Part shown: positions 1 to 7,076 of the stretch, in pieces
Numbering within the stretch: the first letter of the stretch is position 1
Layout: every line of letters begins with the position of its first letter
Origin: Gammaproteobacteria bacterium UBA4475
GTDB taxonomy: Bacteria; Pseudomonadota; Gammaproteobacteria; Pseudomonadales; Azotimanducaceae
Length of the DNA stretch: 10,667 nt
Assembly (NCBI GenBank): GCA_002389265.1
Contig: DGOD01000261.1
Span: forward strand, 1 to 10,667
Direction: 5' to 3'
The notes under the pieces: model-generated
Databases searched by the model: none
The model's input: the letters and a program-made list of their open reading frames with translations, nothing else
Told to the model about the DNA's origin: nothing
Made by a program: the position numbers and the translations under genes

Positions 1-2310
1 CCGCTGAATGCGTTGCGCTTCTTCGCCATAAAAGGCTTGGCGGACTTGTCGGGCAAGGTCATTGAGGCTCAGTCCCAGAGACTTGGCTTCAGGTAGCACG
101 TTTAGTTTGACTTCCTGTTTGCCGGACCGAAAGGAGTCTGCCAAGTCAAAGACACCGGGGTAGCGCGCTAATTCGTCGCGCAGACCCACCGCCGCCTTAC
201 GCAAACCCTCCACATCCCGACCCTTGAGTTGAACCTGTAGTGGGCTGCCAGCACTGAAAGAGTTAGCGTTGAAATTCAGCTCAATGGCATCAGGAATAGA
301 GCCGGTTTTCTCACGCCAACGCTTGGCGATCAGATTCGCTGGCAGGTTGGGTCGCTGTTCGATAGGCACGAGCTTGATCACCACTTCGGCGAGATGGCTG
401 CCACCACCACCGCGGCGGCTGGGGCCATTACTACGAGCGGCGTTAGAGCCAATAGAGGCAAAGATATGCGTAATAGCATGTTGGTCTGCGGGCAAACCCA
501 GTTCGCGGTCCAGCTCCGCACCCAATTCGATCGCGGCTTGCTCAATGTGTTGGGCGCCGGATTCTGTGAGTTCGACGTTGACGCCCTCTGGCATATTCAA
601 GGTCGCGTAAATTTCTTCACCTTCCACTGCCGGAAAAAACTGAAAGATCACTCGACCGCTGGCAATCAGTGCCAGCGCCATTAACAGCACACCAGTGGCT
701 ATCGCCCAGGTCAACCAGCGCCACTCCAGTGACTTCATCAGAAAGGGTTTGTAAACGCCATTGGCAAACCACTCGAGTGATCCTGCCAGCCGACCCTGGT
801 ATTTGATCCAGCCTGTTACCAGGCGGGTCTCGCTCATGAAGTAGCCTTCGGTTTTGCGATGGGCCAGATGCGAAGGCAGGATCAACTGAGATTCCAGGAT
901 GCTAAATACCAGGCAGATGATCACGACCCAGCCGATCACTGAGAAGAATGCACCCATGCGCCCTTCAATTAAGAGGATCGGCAGAAAGGCGGCCACCGTT
1001 GTCAGGACACCAAAAATTACGGGTACAGCAACTTCAGTAGTCCCGTCGATCGCCGCAGTGCGGTGATTAGGGGCGCTAGATTCATGGCTGTAGATTCGCT
1101 CGCCGACGACGATGGCATCGTCGACGACAATACCCAGCACCAGGATAAACGCCAGCACCGTCAAGGAGCTGATATTGATGCCGGCCACAGGAAATACCCA
1201 CAAGGCGCCCATTACAGCGATGGGAATGCCGGCCGCGACCCACATGGCTACCTTGAATCGAAGAAACAGTGTGAGAATAAGCATGACCAGGACCAGACCC
1301 GCCCAGGCATTCTTGGTCAGGGCGTCGATTCGCCGACCCAGTGACAAAGACTCATCAATCCAGACAGTGGTTTTCAAACCTTGTGGCAGAGACGGCGCGA
1401 TGCGCTTCACATAGTCTTTAACAGCCGTAGAAGACTCTATCGTATCTTCTTCACCGACACGATAGACGGTAATCATCATGGCTCGCTCGCCGTCAAAGGT
1501 GGCCCGCAGGAAGCCTTCTTGAAAGTCATCTTTGACCGAGGCGATATCGCCGACGGTCAGATTCGTGCCATCGGGGCGAGTCAGCACGACGATGTTTTCG
1601 AATTCGTCTCGTCGATAAGCTTGACCCTTGCTGCGTAGCAGAATTTCACCACCGTCGGTCTTGATAGAGCCGCCGGGCATATCCAAGGACGAACGTTGGA
1701 TGGCGCTGGCAACTGTGCCCAGGGTCAGTCCGTATTGCCGTAGGTTATTTTCGCTGATCTCGATGGCGATCTCATAGGGCCGGGCATAGTTGACCACTAC
1801 CTGTGAAATATTCGGCAGGTCAGAAATATCGTCGCGCATTTTCTCAGCGATGCGTTTCAGGGTCGCCTCGTCGGTTTTGCCGGAGAGAGCGACGACGATA
1901 GTCTGGCCGCGGAATTGCATCATGGCGATAATCGGCTTTTCGGTTTCTCTGGGAAACGTCGAAATGCCGTCGATTTTACTCTTGATCTCATTCAGCACCC
2001 CGTTGTAGTTGGCGTCCTGGTTGAGCTCAATGATCACCGTGCACATGCCTTCTGACGCATAGCTGCGGACCTTGTCCATCCCATCCACGCCTTCAATGGC
2101 TTCTTCCACTCGAATACAAACCGCCTGCTCCACTTCTTCTGGCGCAGCACCGAGATAAGGAATGTTCACCTGAACGATGCCGGGTTCGATATTGGGAAAC
2201 TCTTCCTTGTGCATGCTGAACATGCTCATCACGCCGCCCACCAAAAAGATTAACATCATCAGATTCGCGGCGACCGGATTATCAACAAACCATTCTATGG
2301 CTCTATGCAT
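1..2310 (-). CDS. RND-family efflux pump inner-membrane permease, C-terminal part missing (cut by window edge)
   Basis: Translating the minus strand from the ATG at 2310-2308 gives 770 residues without a stop, running off the left edge. Full-length relatives (AcrB/HAE type) are about 1,030 residues, so roughly the last quarter is missing. Visible parts in order: a first membrane helix at residues 11-31 after the typical MHRAIEWFVDNP start; a periplasmic porter region at about 35-330 with the usual EEFPNIEPG and GAAPEEVEQ stretches; membrane helices at about 335-480; and the start of the second periplasmic half from about 558. The proton-relay pair of TM4 is present as D397-D398 in GIVVDDAIVV, matching AcrB D407/D408. 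The protein would use the proton gradient to export small molecules with the adaptor encoded 1 bp upstream and an outer-membrane channel not seen here. The start is supported by tight coupling to the adaptor stop. The substrate cannot be told from sequence. Confidence 0.93.
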   Translation of the reverse strand, partial: MHRAIEWFVDNPVAANLMMLIFLVGGVMSMFSMHKEEFPNIEPGIVQVNIPYLGAAPEEVEQAVCIRVEEAIEGVDGMDKVRSYASEGMCTVIIELNQDANYNGVLNEIKSKIDGISTFPRETEKPIIAMMQFRGQTIVVALSGKTDEATLKRIAEKMRDDISDLPNISQVVVNYARPYEIAIEISENNLRQYGLTLGTVASAIQRSSLDMPGGSIKTDGGEILLRSKGQAYRRDEFENIVVLTRPDGTNLTVGDIASVKDDFQEGFLRATFDGERAMMITVYRVGEEDTIESSTAVKDYVKRIAPSLPQGLKTTVWIDESLSLGRRIDALTKNAWAGLVLVMLILTLFLRFKVAMWVAAGIPIAVMGALWVFPVAGINISSLTVLAFILVLGIVVDDAIVVGERIYSHESSAPNHRTAAIDGTTEVAVPVIFGVLTTVAAFLPILLIEGRMGAFFSVIGWVVIICLVFSILESQLILPSHLAHRKTEGYFMSETRLVTGWIKYQGRLAGSLEWFANGVYKPFLMKSLEWRWLTWAIATGVLLMALALIASGRVIFQFFPAVEGEEIYATLNMPEGVNVELTESGAQHIEQAAIELGAELDRELGLPADQHAITHIFASIGSNAARSNGPSRRGGGGSHLAEVVIKLVPIEQRPNLPANLIAKRWREKTGSIPDAIELNFNANSFSAGSPLQVQLKGRDVEGLRKAAVGLRDELARYPGVFDLADSFRSGKQEVKLNVLPEAKSLGLSLNDLARQVRQAFYGEEAQRIQR

Positions 2311-2311
2311 G

Positions 2312-3490
2312 TCATTGAATCCCGCTGGTCAATGGGCTGGTGTCGTTCATGGCAAGCTTGACCCGCATGCCATCAATCACAGTTTGGATCGGCGATAGAT
2401 TGACGGCTTCGCCGGATTCCAATCCCCCTTTGATGTAGACCTGGTCGCGATCGAAACGCAAAAACTCGACGTTGCGGTAGCGTAGTCGGTTATCGGCATC
2501 GACCACCAATACTTGTGCTTGATTGCGAATGGCGGCGCGGGGTAACACGATAATATCGTTGACAGTGCGACCGTCGATCTCAGCGTTGACGAACAATCCC
2601 ACTGGCAAGGGCGGTCGACCGCTGGTGCGATCATTATCGACCCGAACTACGGCATTAACCATGCGACTACGGGCATCGATTTCAGCTTCCGTGCGCACCA
2701 GTTTGCCGGACCATTCATAGTACTGACCACCGTATTGGGTGCTGAGTGTCACATTTGCTTGAGCCTCTACCGGTAGGCTCCCACGCTGGCCAAGAGCGAT
2801 ATCAAGAAAAGCCAGTTGGCTATCAGCGAGGGGAATGCGAACTTCGACGGTTTCTGCAGAATATACCGAAGCCACCGTAGCGCCCCGAGAGATAAACTGC
2901 CCCTGGTTAACTTTTTTACTTCTCACGAGGCCAGTATAGGGTGCCCTTAACTCTGTTCGCCGCAGGTCACGTTGTGCCTGAGCAAGATTCACTTCGGCCT
3001 CTTTCAATGCCGCAGCGGCAATCCGTTGCGCGCGCAATGCGCCCTCTAGGGTGGACTGGCTGGTGAGTCGCTTTTTCACCAGTTCTTCGAGTCGCTGAAA
3101 CTCAAAGCGAGCGTGTTCATCTTCAGCCTGGGCTCTGGACAATACCGCCTGGCCACGCTGAATCATTGATCGATAGTCACGGTCGTCTATTTGCAGCAAA
3201 ACCTCGTCTGCTTCAAAGTAGCCGCCGGCGACGAGCTTAGGCGAAATCCACTTAATTTTGCCCGAGACTTCGGGAATGAGTTCGCTCTCGGTCAGCGGTT
3301 CCACATTGCCCTGAGACCTGACGGTCATCTGTACCGTTTGTTTCTCGACGACCTGAGTACGAATGGCGGTGGCAATCTCGTCGGGTTCAACCTGCGCTGG
3401 CGTCGGGGCTGTGATGACGATGCCGTAGGCCATGACGACAGCAATAAAGAGCGCTGTTACGGTTAATAGGGCTTTGATCAGATTAGACAT
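2312..3490 (-). CDS. RND efflux periplasmic adaptor (membrane fusion protein)
   Basis: This 392-residue protein bridges the inner-membrane RND pump and an outer-membrane channel. Residues 5-28 form one hydrophobic N-terminal segment with no lipobox cysteine, so it is probably an inner-membrane-anchored adaptor rather than a lipoprotein. Next come a first lipoyl half-motif (about 60-104, including PEVSGKIKWI), a charged alanine-rich alpha-helical hairpin (about 105-180), the returning lipoyl half (ELRAPYTGLVRS, 180-191) and beta-barrel and membrane-proximal domains to the end. The ATG is preceded by AAGGAG with 8 bases between GGAG and the start. That ribosome binding site lies inside the last codons of the GntR gene, and the two frames overlap by 8 bp. 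The stop is 1 bp before the pump's ATG. All three genes are therefore probably one transcript with translational coupling. Confidence 0.93.
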   Translation of the reverse strand: MSNLIKALLTVTALFIAVVMAYGIVITAPTPAQVEPDEIATAIRTQVVEKQTVQMTVRSQGNVEPLTESELIPEVSGKIKWISPKLVAGGYFEADEVLLQIDDRDYRSMIQRGQAVLSRAQAEDEHARFEFQRLEELVKKRLTSQSTLEGALRAQRIAAAALKEAEVNLAQAQRDLRRTELRAPYTGLVRSKKVNQGQFISRGATVASVYSAETVEVRIPLADSQLAFLDIALGQRGSLPVEAQANVTLSTQYGGQYYEWSGKLVRTEAEIDARSRMVNAVVRVDNDRTSGRPPLPVGLFVNAEIDGRTVNDIIVLPRAAIRNQAQVLVVDADNRLRYRNVEFLRFDRDQVYIKGGLESGEAVNLSPIQTVIDGMRVKLAMNDTSPLTSGIQ

Positions 3491-4244
3491 CGGCAGGGCT
3501 CCTTGAGCGTGTACTGTCTGAGGCGGCGATCGTTGAGAGCAAGGCCTGCTGAACGCAGGTTCTCAGCGACGCAAAATGGCGATTGATGGCGAGGCTCACC
3601 ACTTCCGAGTCTTGAATGGCGATGCCTTGCGCCAGCTGCCTCAGGTTCTCGATATTTTGCTGCAGCGGTAGTTTGACCTCCAGGCCTAGTCCGGTCATAC
3701 GTGAGACGAATTGGGTTTTCAGACCGTTGAGTATGAGATGCAGAACCAGGTTGTTATTGATGCTGGCAAATAATCGAGCCAGCTCCCGCCAGTGTTCTTG
3801 ACTTGCATCAGCATCCTCCACAGCGAGGGTCATGGTCTCCACCAAGACCTGCATCTGCTCGAGCTCTTCGACAGTCGCAGCCTCGACCGCCGAGCCTGCC
3901 GATTGAGCGATGAGGGCGCCGAGGACTTCCAGTACGTGGCCAACGAGCCTTTCATTCGGCACGTCCTCAAGATCGAGTAGGGGGCCCAAAATCGATAATG
4001 AAGCTTCTTGGACCGCTACGACTCTGACACCGCCCGGCTTAATGGCCGCAATGCCGAGTTGTTCGAGCTTCTTTAAAGACTCTCTGATCGCGCCGCGGTT
4101 GGTGGTGAAACGGGCGGCGAGATCTCGCTCAGAAGGCAGGCGTTCGCCTGGCCGATATTGGCCGCAGAGAATCTCATCGCGCAAAATATCGCAGATTTCC
4201 TCTGCGCGGGACTTGCTATGGGTTTCGTCACTGGATAGGGTCAT
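3483..4244 (-). CDS. GntR-family transcriptional regulator, FadR/PdhR-like (FCD) subfamily
   Basis: This 253-residue regulator has an N-terminal winged helix-turn-helix (about 13-78, with PGERLPSERDLAARF and the recognition helix at 47-64). An all-helical ligand-sensing domain (about 85-235) follows, as in FadR, PdhR and LldR. Aligned by eye with E. coli FadR, R40, R50 and R54 fall where FadR uses R35, R45 and R49 to read TGGTNNNACCA. A perfect site of that form lies 86 bp upstream, so autoregulation is likely. In the sensing domain, the usual FCD metal histidines appear to be replaced at A160 and N200, while H223 may match the third, so a metal-bound carboxylate effector is less certain. It is first in the operon with the adaptor and pump. 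The ATG at 4244 has no clear ribosome binding site. Effector and repressor or activator role are unknown. Confidence 0.9.
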   Translation of the reverse strand: MTLSSDETHSKSRAEEICDILRDEILCGQYRPGERLPSERDLAARFTTNRGAIRESLKKLEQLGIAAIKPGGVRVVAVQEASLSILGPLLDLEDVPNERLVGHVLEVLGALIAQSAGSAVEAATVEELEQMQVLVETMTLAVEDADASQEHWRELARLFASINNNLVLHLILNGLKTQFVSRMTGLGLEVKLPLQQNIENLRQLAQGIAIQDSEVVSLAINRHFASLRTCVQQALLSTIAASDSTRSRSPADV

Positions 4245-4317
4245 CAGCAGATATCGTTTTAATGTGTGGGTAAGTGGCTATATCGAGTTGGTTATGCCGG
4301 CTTGCTCATATGGAAAA

Positions 4318-4328
4318 TGGTCATACCG
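4318..4328. promoter_or_regulatory. Possible second GntR/PdhR-type half-conserved site
   Basis: TGGTcatACCG matches TGGTNNNACCA at seven of eight fixed positions. Its centre (4323) is 28 bp from the centre of the main palindrome (4351), on the regulator side. A still weaker version, TGGTtatGCCG, lies at 4289-4299 with its centre another 29 bp away. Such short matches can occur by chance, but the direction and regular spacing fit an auxiliary operator series in the gntR leader. Confidence 0.4.
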
Positions 4329-4329
4329 A

Positions 4330-4372
4330 AATGGCCCTACCAAATTGGTAAGACCAATTTGGTAGGGCCATT
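4330..4372. promoter_or_regulatory. Perfect 20-bp-arm palindrome containing a PdhR/FadR-type operator
   Basis: The left arm is 4330-4349, the spacer AAG is 4350-4352 and the right arm is 4353-4372; the arms are perfectly complementary over 20 bp. The core AATTGGTaagACCAATT (4343-4359) fits the FadR-subfamily pattern TGGTNNNACCA and the PdhR consensus ATTGGTNNNACCAAT as I remember it. Each arm also holds its own small dyad: ACCAAaTTGGT at 4339-4349 and ACCAAtTTGGT at 4353-4363. Four half-sites are therefore packed here. The palindrome is in the 169-bp gap between the divergent regulator/efflux operon and aceK, so one bound protein could affect both. A transcript crossing it could also form a strong hairpin. 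Confidence 0.85.
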
Positions 4373-4374
4373 AT
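4345..4374 (+). promoter_or_regulatory. Candidate aceK promoter overlapping the operator
   Basis: TTGGTA (4345-4350) and CATTAT (4369-4374) are separated by 18 bp and could act as -35 and -10 elements reading toward aceK. If so, the operator core covers the -35 and spacer, the usual position for repression. The match to sigma-70 consensus is moderate, and TACAAT at 4393-4398 is another possible -10 without a good -35. Confidence 0.3.
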
Positions 4375-4413
4375 AGAGAGTGTTTCGTGGAATACAATAG
4401 GATTTAGGCTCCA

Positions 4414-6204
4414 ATGGGCATTGAGAAACATCAGGCGAACAACATCGCGCGGTTGATTCTGGACGGCTTCGATGCTTATCGGCGCGAATTTATTCAGATT
4501 ACCCGAGGGGCTCGAGTGCGTTTCGAGCAGGCAGACTGGCGTGCAACCCAAAGTGCGGCGACTCAGCGCATCAAACTCTACAATATTGCGACCCGCCAGA
4601 CTCTTGCTTCCTTGGGTGAGCGAATTGACCCTGCGTGGGTGACCTTGGCTGACTGGATAGTGATCAAGCAAGAATACGTCAGTCTGATTCGCGGGCGCCC
4701 AGATGCCGACCTGGCCGAGACTGTTTTTAATACGGTATTTCGACGTACCTGGCCCGACCAATATCTCTTTAGTGAGTGCGCGTTTGTGGATGTCATTGAT
4801 CGCGCCAAACCCTTGTTTGATGCGCAGCTCGCCTGGCAGTATGGGCCGTCGAATGACCTGGGTGAATTGCTTAAGCAAGTGCTGGATGGCGCCGGCTTTA
4901 GTATCCCATGGTTTGATCAGGCCAATTGTATCAAGCAGATGGTGGCCGCAATGCAAGCTTCAATTCCGTTGCTGCGACGGCCGTTGGAGCTTCGTTTTGA
5001 TATGCTGAAGCCTATTTTCTATCGCAATAAGGGTGCTTACCTGGTAGGCAGATTGGCGGTTGGTGAACATCTATTTCCCCTCGCCATACCTATTCATAAT
5101 CATCAGGGTATTGGTGGAGAGCCGCCGTCGCTATATGTGGATACCGTCATTTGGACTGATAGTGAGCTGAGTATTATTTTTAGCTTTACCCGCGCCTATT
5201 TCATGGTTGACACTGATTATCCTAACGAGCTCGTAAAGTTCCTGCATGAGTTGCTGCCAAACAAAAGGCCATGGGAGCTGTATACAGCGATCGGTTTCTA
5301 TAAACACGGCAAGACTGAATTTTATCGTGGCTTTCTCAATCATCTCGAAAATTCCACAGACCAATTCGTACTGGCCGATGGCATTAAGGGCTTGGTGATG
5401 ACGGTCTTCACGCTGCCGTCTTATCGATTGGTGTTCAAAATCATCAGGGACAAGTTTTCACCAACTAAGTCAGTGACTCGACAGCAGGTCAGAGACGCTT
5501 ATTATTTGGTAAAAACCCATGATCGGGTCGGTCGCATGGCGGATACTCAGGAATTTTCCAGTTTCGTTTTTCCGCGCTCACGGTTTTCTGAGGAGCTTTT
5601 AGCTGAGTTACAGAAGGTTGCCGCATCGTCTGTGACACTAACCGAAGAGCATGTGATCGTCAGTCATCTGTATGCGGAAAGACGTATGACGCCGCTCAAC
5701 CTTTATATCAAAGATAAAAGCGACTTCGAGTTGCATCAAGTGTTAGACGAGTATGGCAATGCGATCAAGCAGCTGGCCGCCGCGAATATATTCCCTGGAG
5801 ATATGCTGCTCAAGAACTTTGGTGTGACGCGCCATGGTCGAGTCGTTTTCTATGACTACGATGAGATCTGTTACTTGACCGATGTTAACTTTCGGAGAAT
5901 TCCCGCGCCCCGCTATCCGGAAGACGAGATGGCTTCTGAACCTTGGTACAGCGTTGCGGCCAATGATGTCTTTCCAGAAGAATTTAAAAATTTTCTGTTC
6001 CATTCGGGGAAGTTAAAAGATATTTTTTGTGAATACCATGGGGACCTGTTTACCGCCGAATACTGGGAAGAGCTGCAAGACAACATTCGCCGTGAGCGAG
6101 TGCTGGACGTTTACCCCTATCGTCGTGCGCGCCGCTTCGGCCAAATGCAGCAAGTCGTAGAGGCGGGTTCAGTGGATAGTAAGCTGCTCAGCAACGCTAA
6201 ATAA
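4414..6204 (+). CDS. aceK: Isocitrate dehydrogenase kinase/phosphatase
   Basis: AceK is a bifunctional cytosolic enzyme that phosphorylates isocitrate dehydrogenase to inactivate it, sending isocitrate into the glyoxylate shunt, and removes the phosphate to restore TCA flow. The product is 596 residues, close to the 578 of E. coli AceK. The N-terminal regulatory domain covers about 1-315 and the kinase-like domain about 316-575. Key residues sit at a constant offset of +6 from E. coli: the ATP loop ADGIKGLV (321-328), K342 in VFKIIRDKF, D377 in RMADTQEF (needed for phosphatase action), D463 and N468 in FPGDMLLKNFGVTRHG, and D481 in FYDYDEI. The diagnostic block RYPEDEMASEPWYS (500-513) is intact. 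The last 20 or so residues extend past the E. coli C-terminus. No aceB or aceA lies upstream, unlike the E. coli aceBAK operon. The gene faces a PdhR-type operator and precedes a crotonase gene. The ATG at 4414 has only a weak AGG upstream. Confidence 0.97.
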   Translation: MGIEKHQANNIARLILDGFDAYRREFIQITRGARVRFEQADWRATQSAATQRIKLYNIATRQTLASLGERIDPAWVTLADWIVIKQEYVSLIRGRPDADLAETVFNTVFRRTWPDQYLFSECAFVDVIDRAKPLFDAQLAWQYGPSNDLGELLKQVLDGAGFSIPWFDQANCIKQMVAAMQASIPLLRRPLELRFDMLKPIFYRNKGAYLVGRLAVGEHLFPLAIPIHNHQGIGGEPPSLYVDTVIWTDSELSIIFSFTRAYFMVDTDYPNELVKFLHELLPNKRPWELYTAIGFYKHGKTEFYRGFLNHLENSTDQFVLADGIKGLVMTVFTLPSYRLVFKIIRDKFSPTKSVTRQQVRDAYYLVKTHDRVGRMADTQEFSSFVFPRSRFSEELLAELQKVAASSVTLTEEHVIVSHLYAERRMTPLNLYIKDKSDFELHQVLDEYGNAIKQLAAANIFPGDMLLKNFGVTRHGRVVFYDYDEICYLTDVNFRRIPAPRYPEDEMASEPWYSVAANDVFPEEFKNFLFHSGKLKDIFCEYHGDLFTAEYWEELQDNIRRERVLDVYPYRRARRFGQMQQVVEAGSVDSKLLSNAK

Positions 6205-6210
6205 GGAGAG
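6202..6210 (+). promoter_or_regulatory. Strong ribosome binding site overlapping the aceK stop
   Basis: AAGGAG (6203-6208) begins within the aceK TAA stop (6202-6204) and lies 9 bases before the crotonase ATG at 6218. This fixes that start and suggests ribosomes finishing aceK help translate the next gene. Confidence 0.75.
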
Positions 6211-6217
6211 ACGTAAC

Positions 6218-7069
6218 ATGCAGGATATCTATGCGACGATTTCGACCCAGCTGAATGATGGTGTGCTGGTAGCAACGATCAAGAATCCCCCTGTGAATGT
6301 GATGACGCTGGCCCTTTATCAAGACCTCGTCGCCTTCACGGCGGCGGTGGCGGTGGACGAAGATGTCAGGGTAGTGGTGATGCAGAGCGCTGACCCGGAT
6401 TTCTTTATCGCCCATTTTGACATCGAAGTTATTTTGACCTTCCCGATTGACGAGCCACCAGCCAAGGCTAGTGAACTGAGCGCTTTCCACGGCATGTGTG
6501 AGCTGATGCGGACCATGAACAAGCCGACTATTGCCAAGCTGGCTGGGCGCGTGGGCGGCGGCGGCAACGAATTTGCTGCCTCTTGCGATATGCGTTTTGG
6601 GGTTAGGGGACAGACCGTGATCAATCAAATGGAGGTTCCCTTGGGGATCCTTCCAGGCGGTGGTGGGACTCAACAGTTACCGCGCCTGATTGGCCGTAAT
6701 CGCGCCATGGAAGTGATACTGGGTGCCGATGACCTGGATGCTGAAACAGCAGAACGTTGGGGCTATCTGAATCGTATTTTCGACACCACGCAAGCCATGG
6801 ATGACTTCGTTGATCGACTGGCCCGCCGAATTGCGAGCTGGCCGAAAGGTGCTGTAGCCCTGGCCAAAGCCTCTGTGGTGAATGCGGAGCCAGCGATGCG
6901 AGAAGGGTTGCTGGAGGAAGCTTATTTGTTTCAGCAGACTTTGCGGTTACCTGAGGCCCAAGCCAATATGCGATCGGCGTTGGCGATGGGCGCTCAAACC
7001 CGGTCCGGTGAAGCTCGAATTGCCGATTTGATGGCGGAGCTGCCGGGAGCGGATCAAGCCCAGAGTTGA
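6218..7069 (+). CDS. Crotonase-family enoyl-CoA hydratase/isomerase
   Basis: This 283-residue protein has the crotonase fold. Family members bind acyl-CoA thioesters and most often hydrate 2-enoyl-CoA in beta-oxidation, although isomerases, dehalogenases and hydrolases share the fold. Landmarks are NPPVNVMT (23-30), the first oxyanion-hole segment FIAHFD (63-68), the second oxyanion segment VGGGGNE (112-118) and PLGILPGGGGTQQLPRLIG (141-159). Both glutamates used by true hydratases appear to be present, E118 and E139. The first oxyanion motif is usually FxAGxD; here histidine replaces the glycine, which may change substrate or reaction. The gene follows aceK by 13 bp with a strong ribosome binding site, so the two are probably co-transcribed. 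That would pair fatty-acid or organic-acid breakdown with glyoxylate-shunt control. It converges on the next gene with a 7-bp gap and no visible terminator. Confidence 0.9.
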   Translation: MQDIYATISTQLNDGVLVATIKNPPVNVMTLALYQDLVAFTAAVAVDEDVRVVVMQSADPDFFIAHFDIEVILTFPIDEPPAKASELSAFHGMCELMRTMNKPTIAKLAGRVGGGGNEFAASCDMRFGVRGQTVINQMEVPLGILPGGGGTQQLPRLIGRNRAMEVILGADDLDAETAERWGYLNRIFDTTQAMDDFVDRLARRIASWPKGAVALAKASVVNAEPAMREGLLEEAYLFQQTLRLPEAQANMRSALAMGAQTRSGEARIADLMAELPGADQAQS

Positions 7070-7076
7070 GTCTTGG

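Noticed and set aside
269..2008. Several short plus-strand open frames opposite the RND pump gene.
   Set aside because: The minus-strand frame is open for 770 codons with conserved RND motifs, so these are antisense shadows.
4321..4956. Open frame of 211 codons on the minus strand opposite the start of aceK.
   Set aside because: It is antisense to strongly conserved AceK sequence, would begin inside that gene and end in the operator, and its translation shows no recognisable domain.
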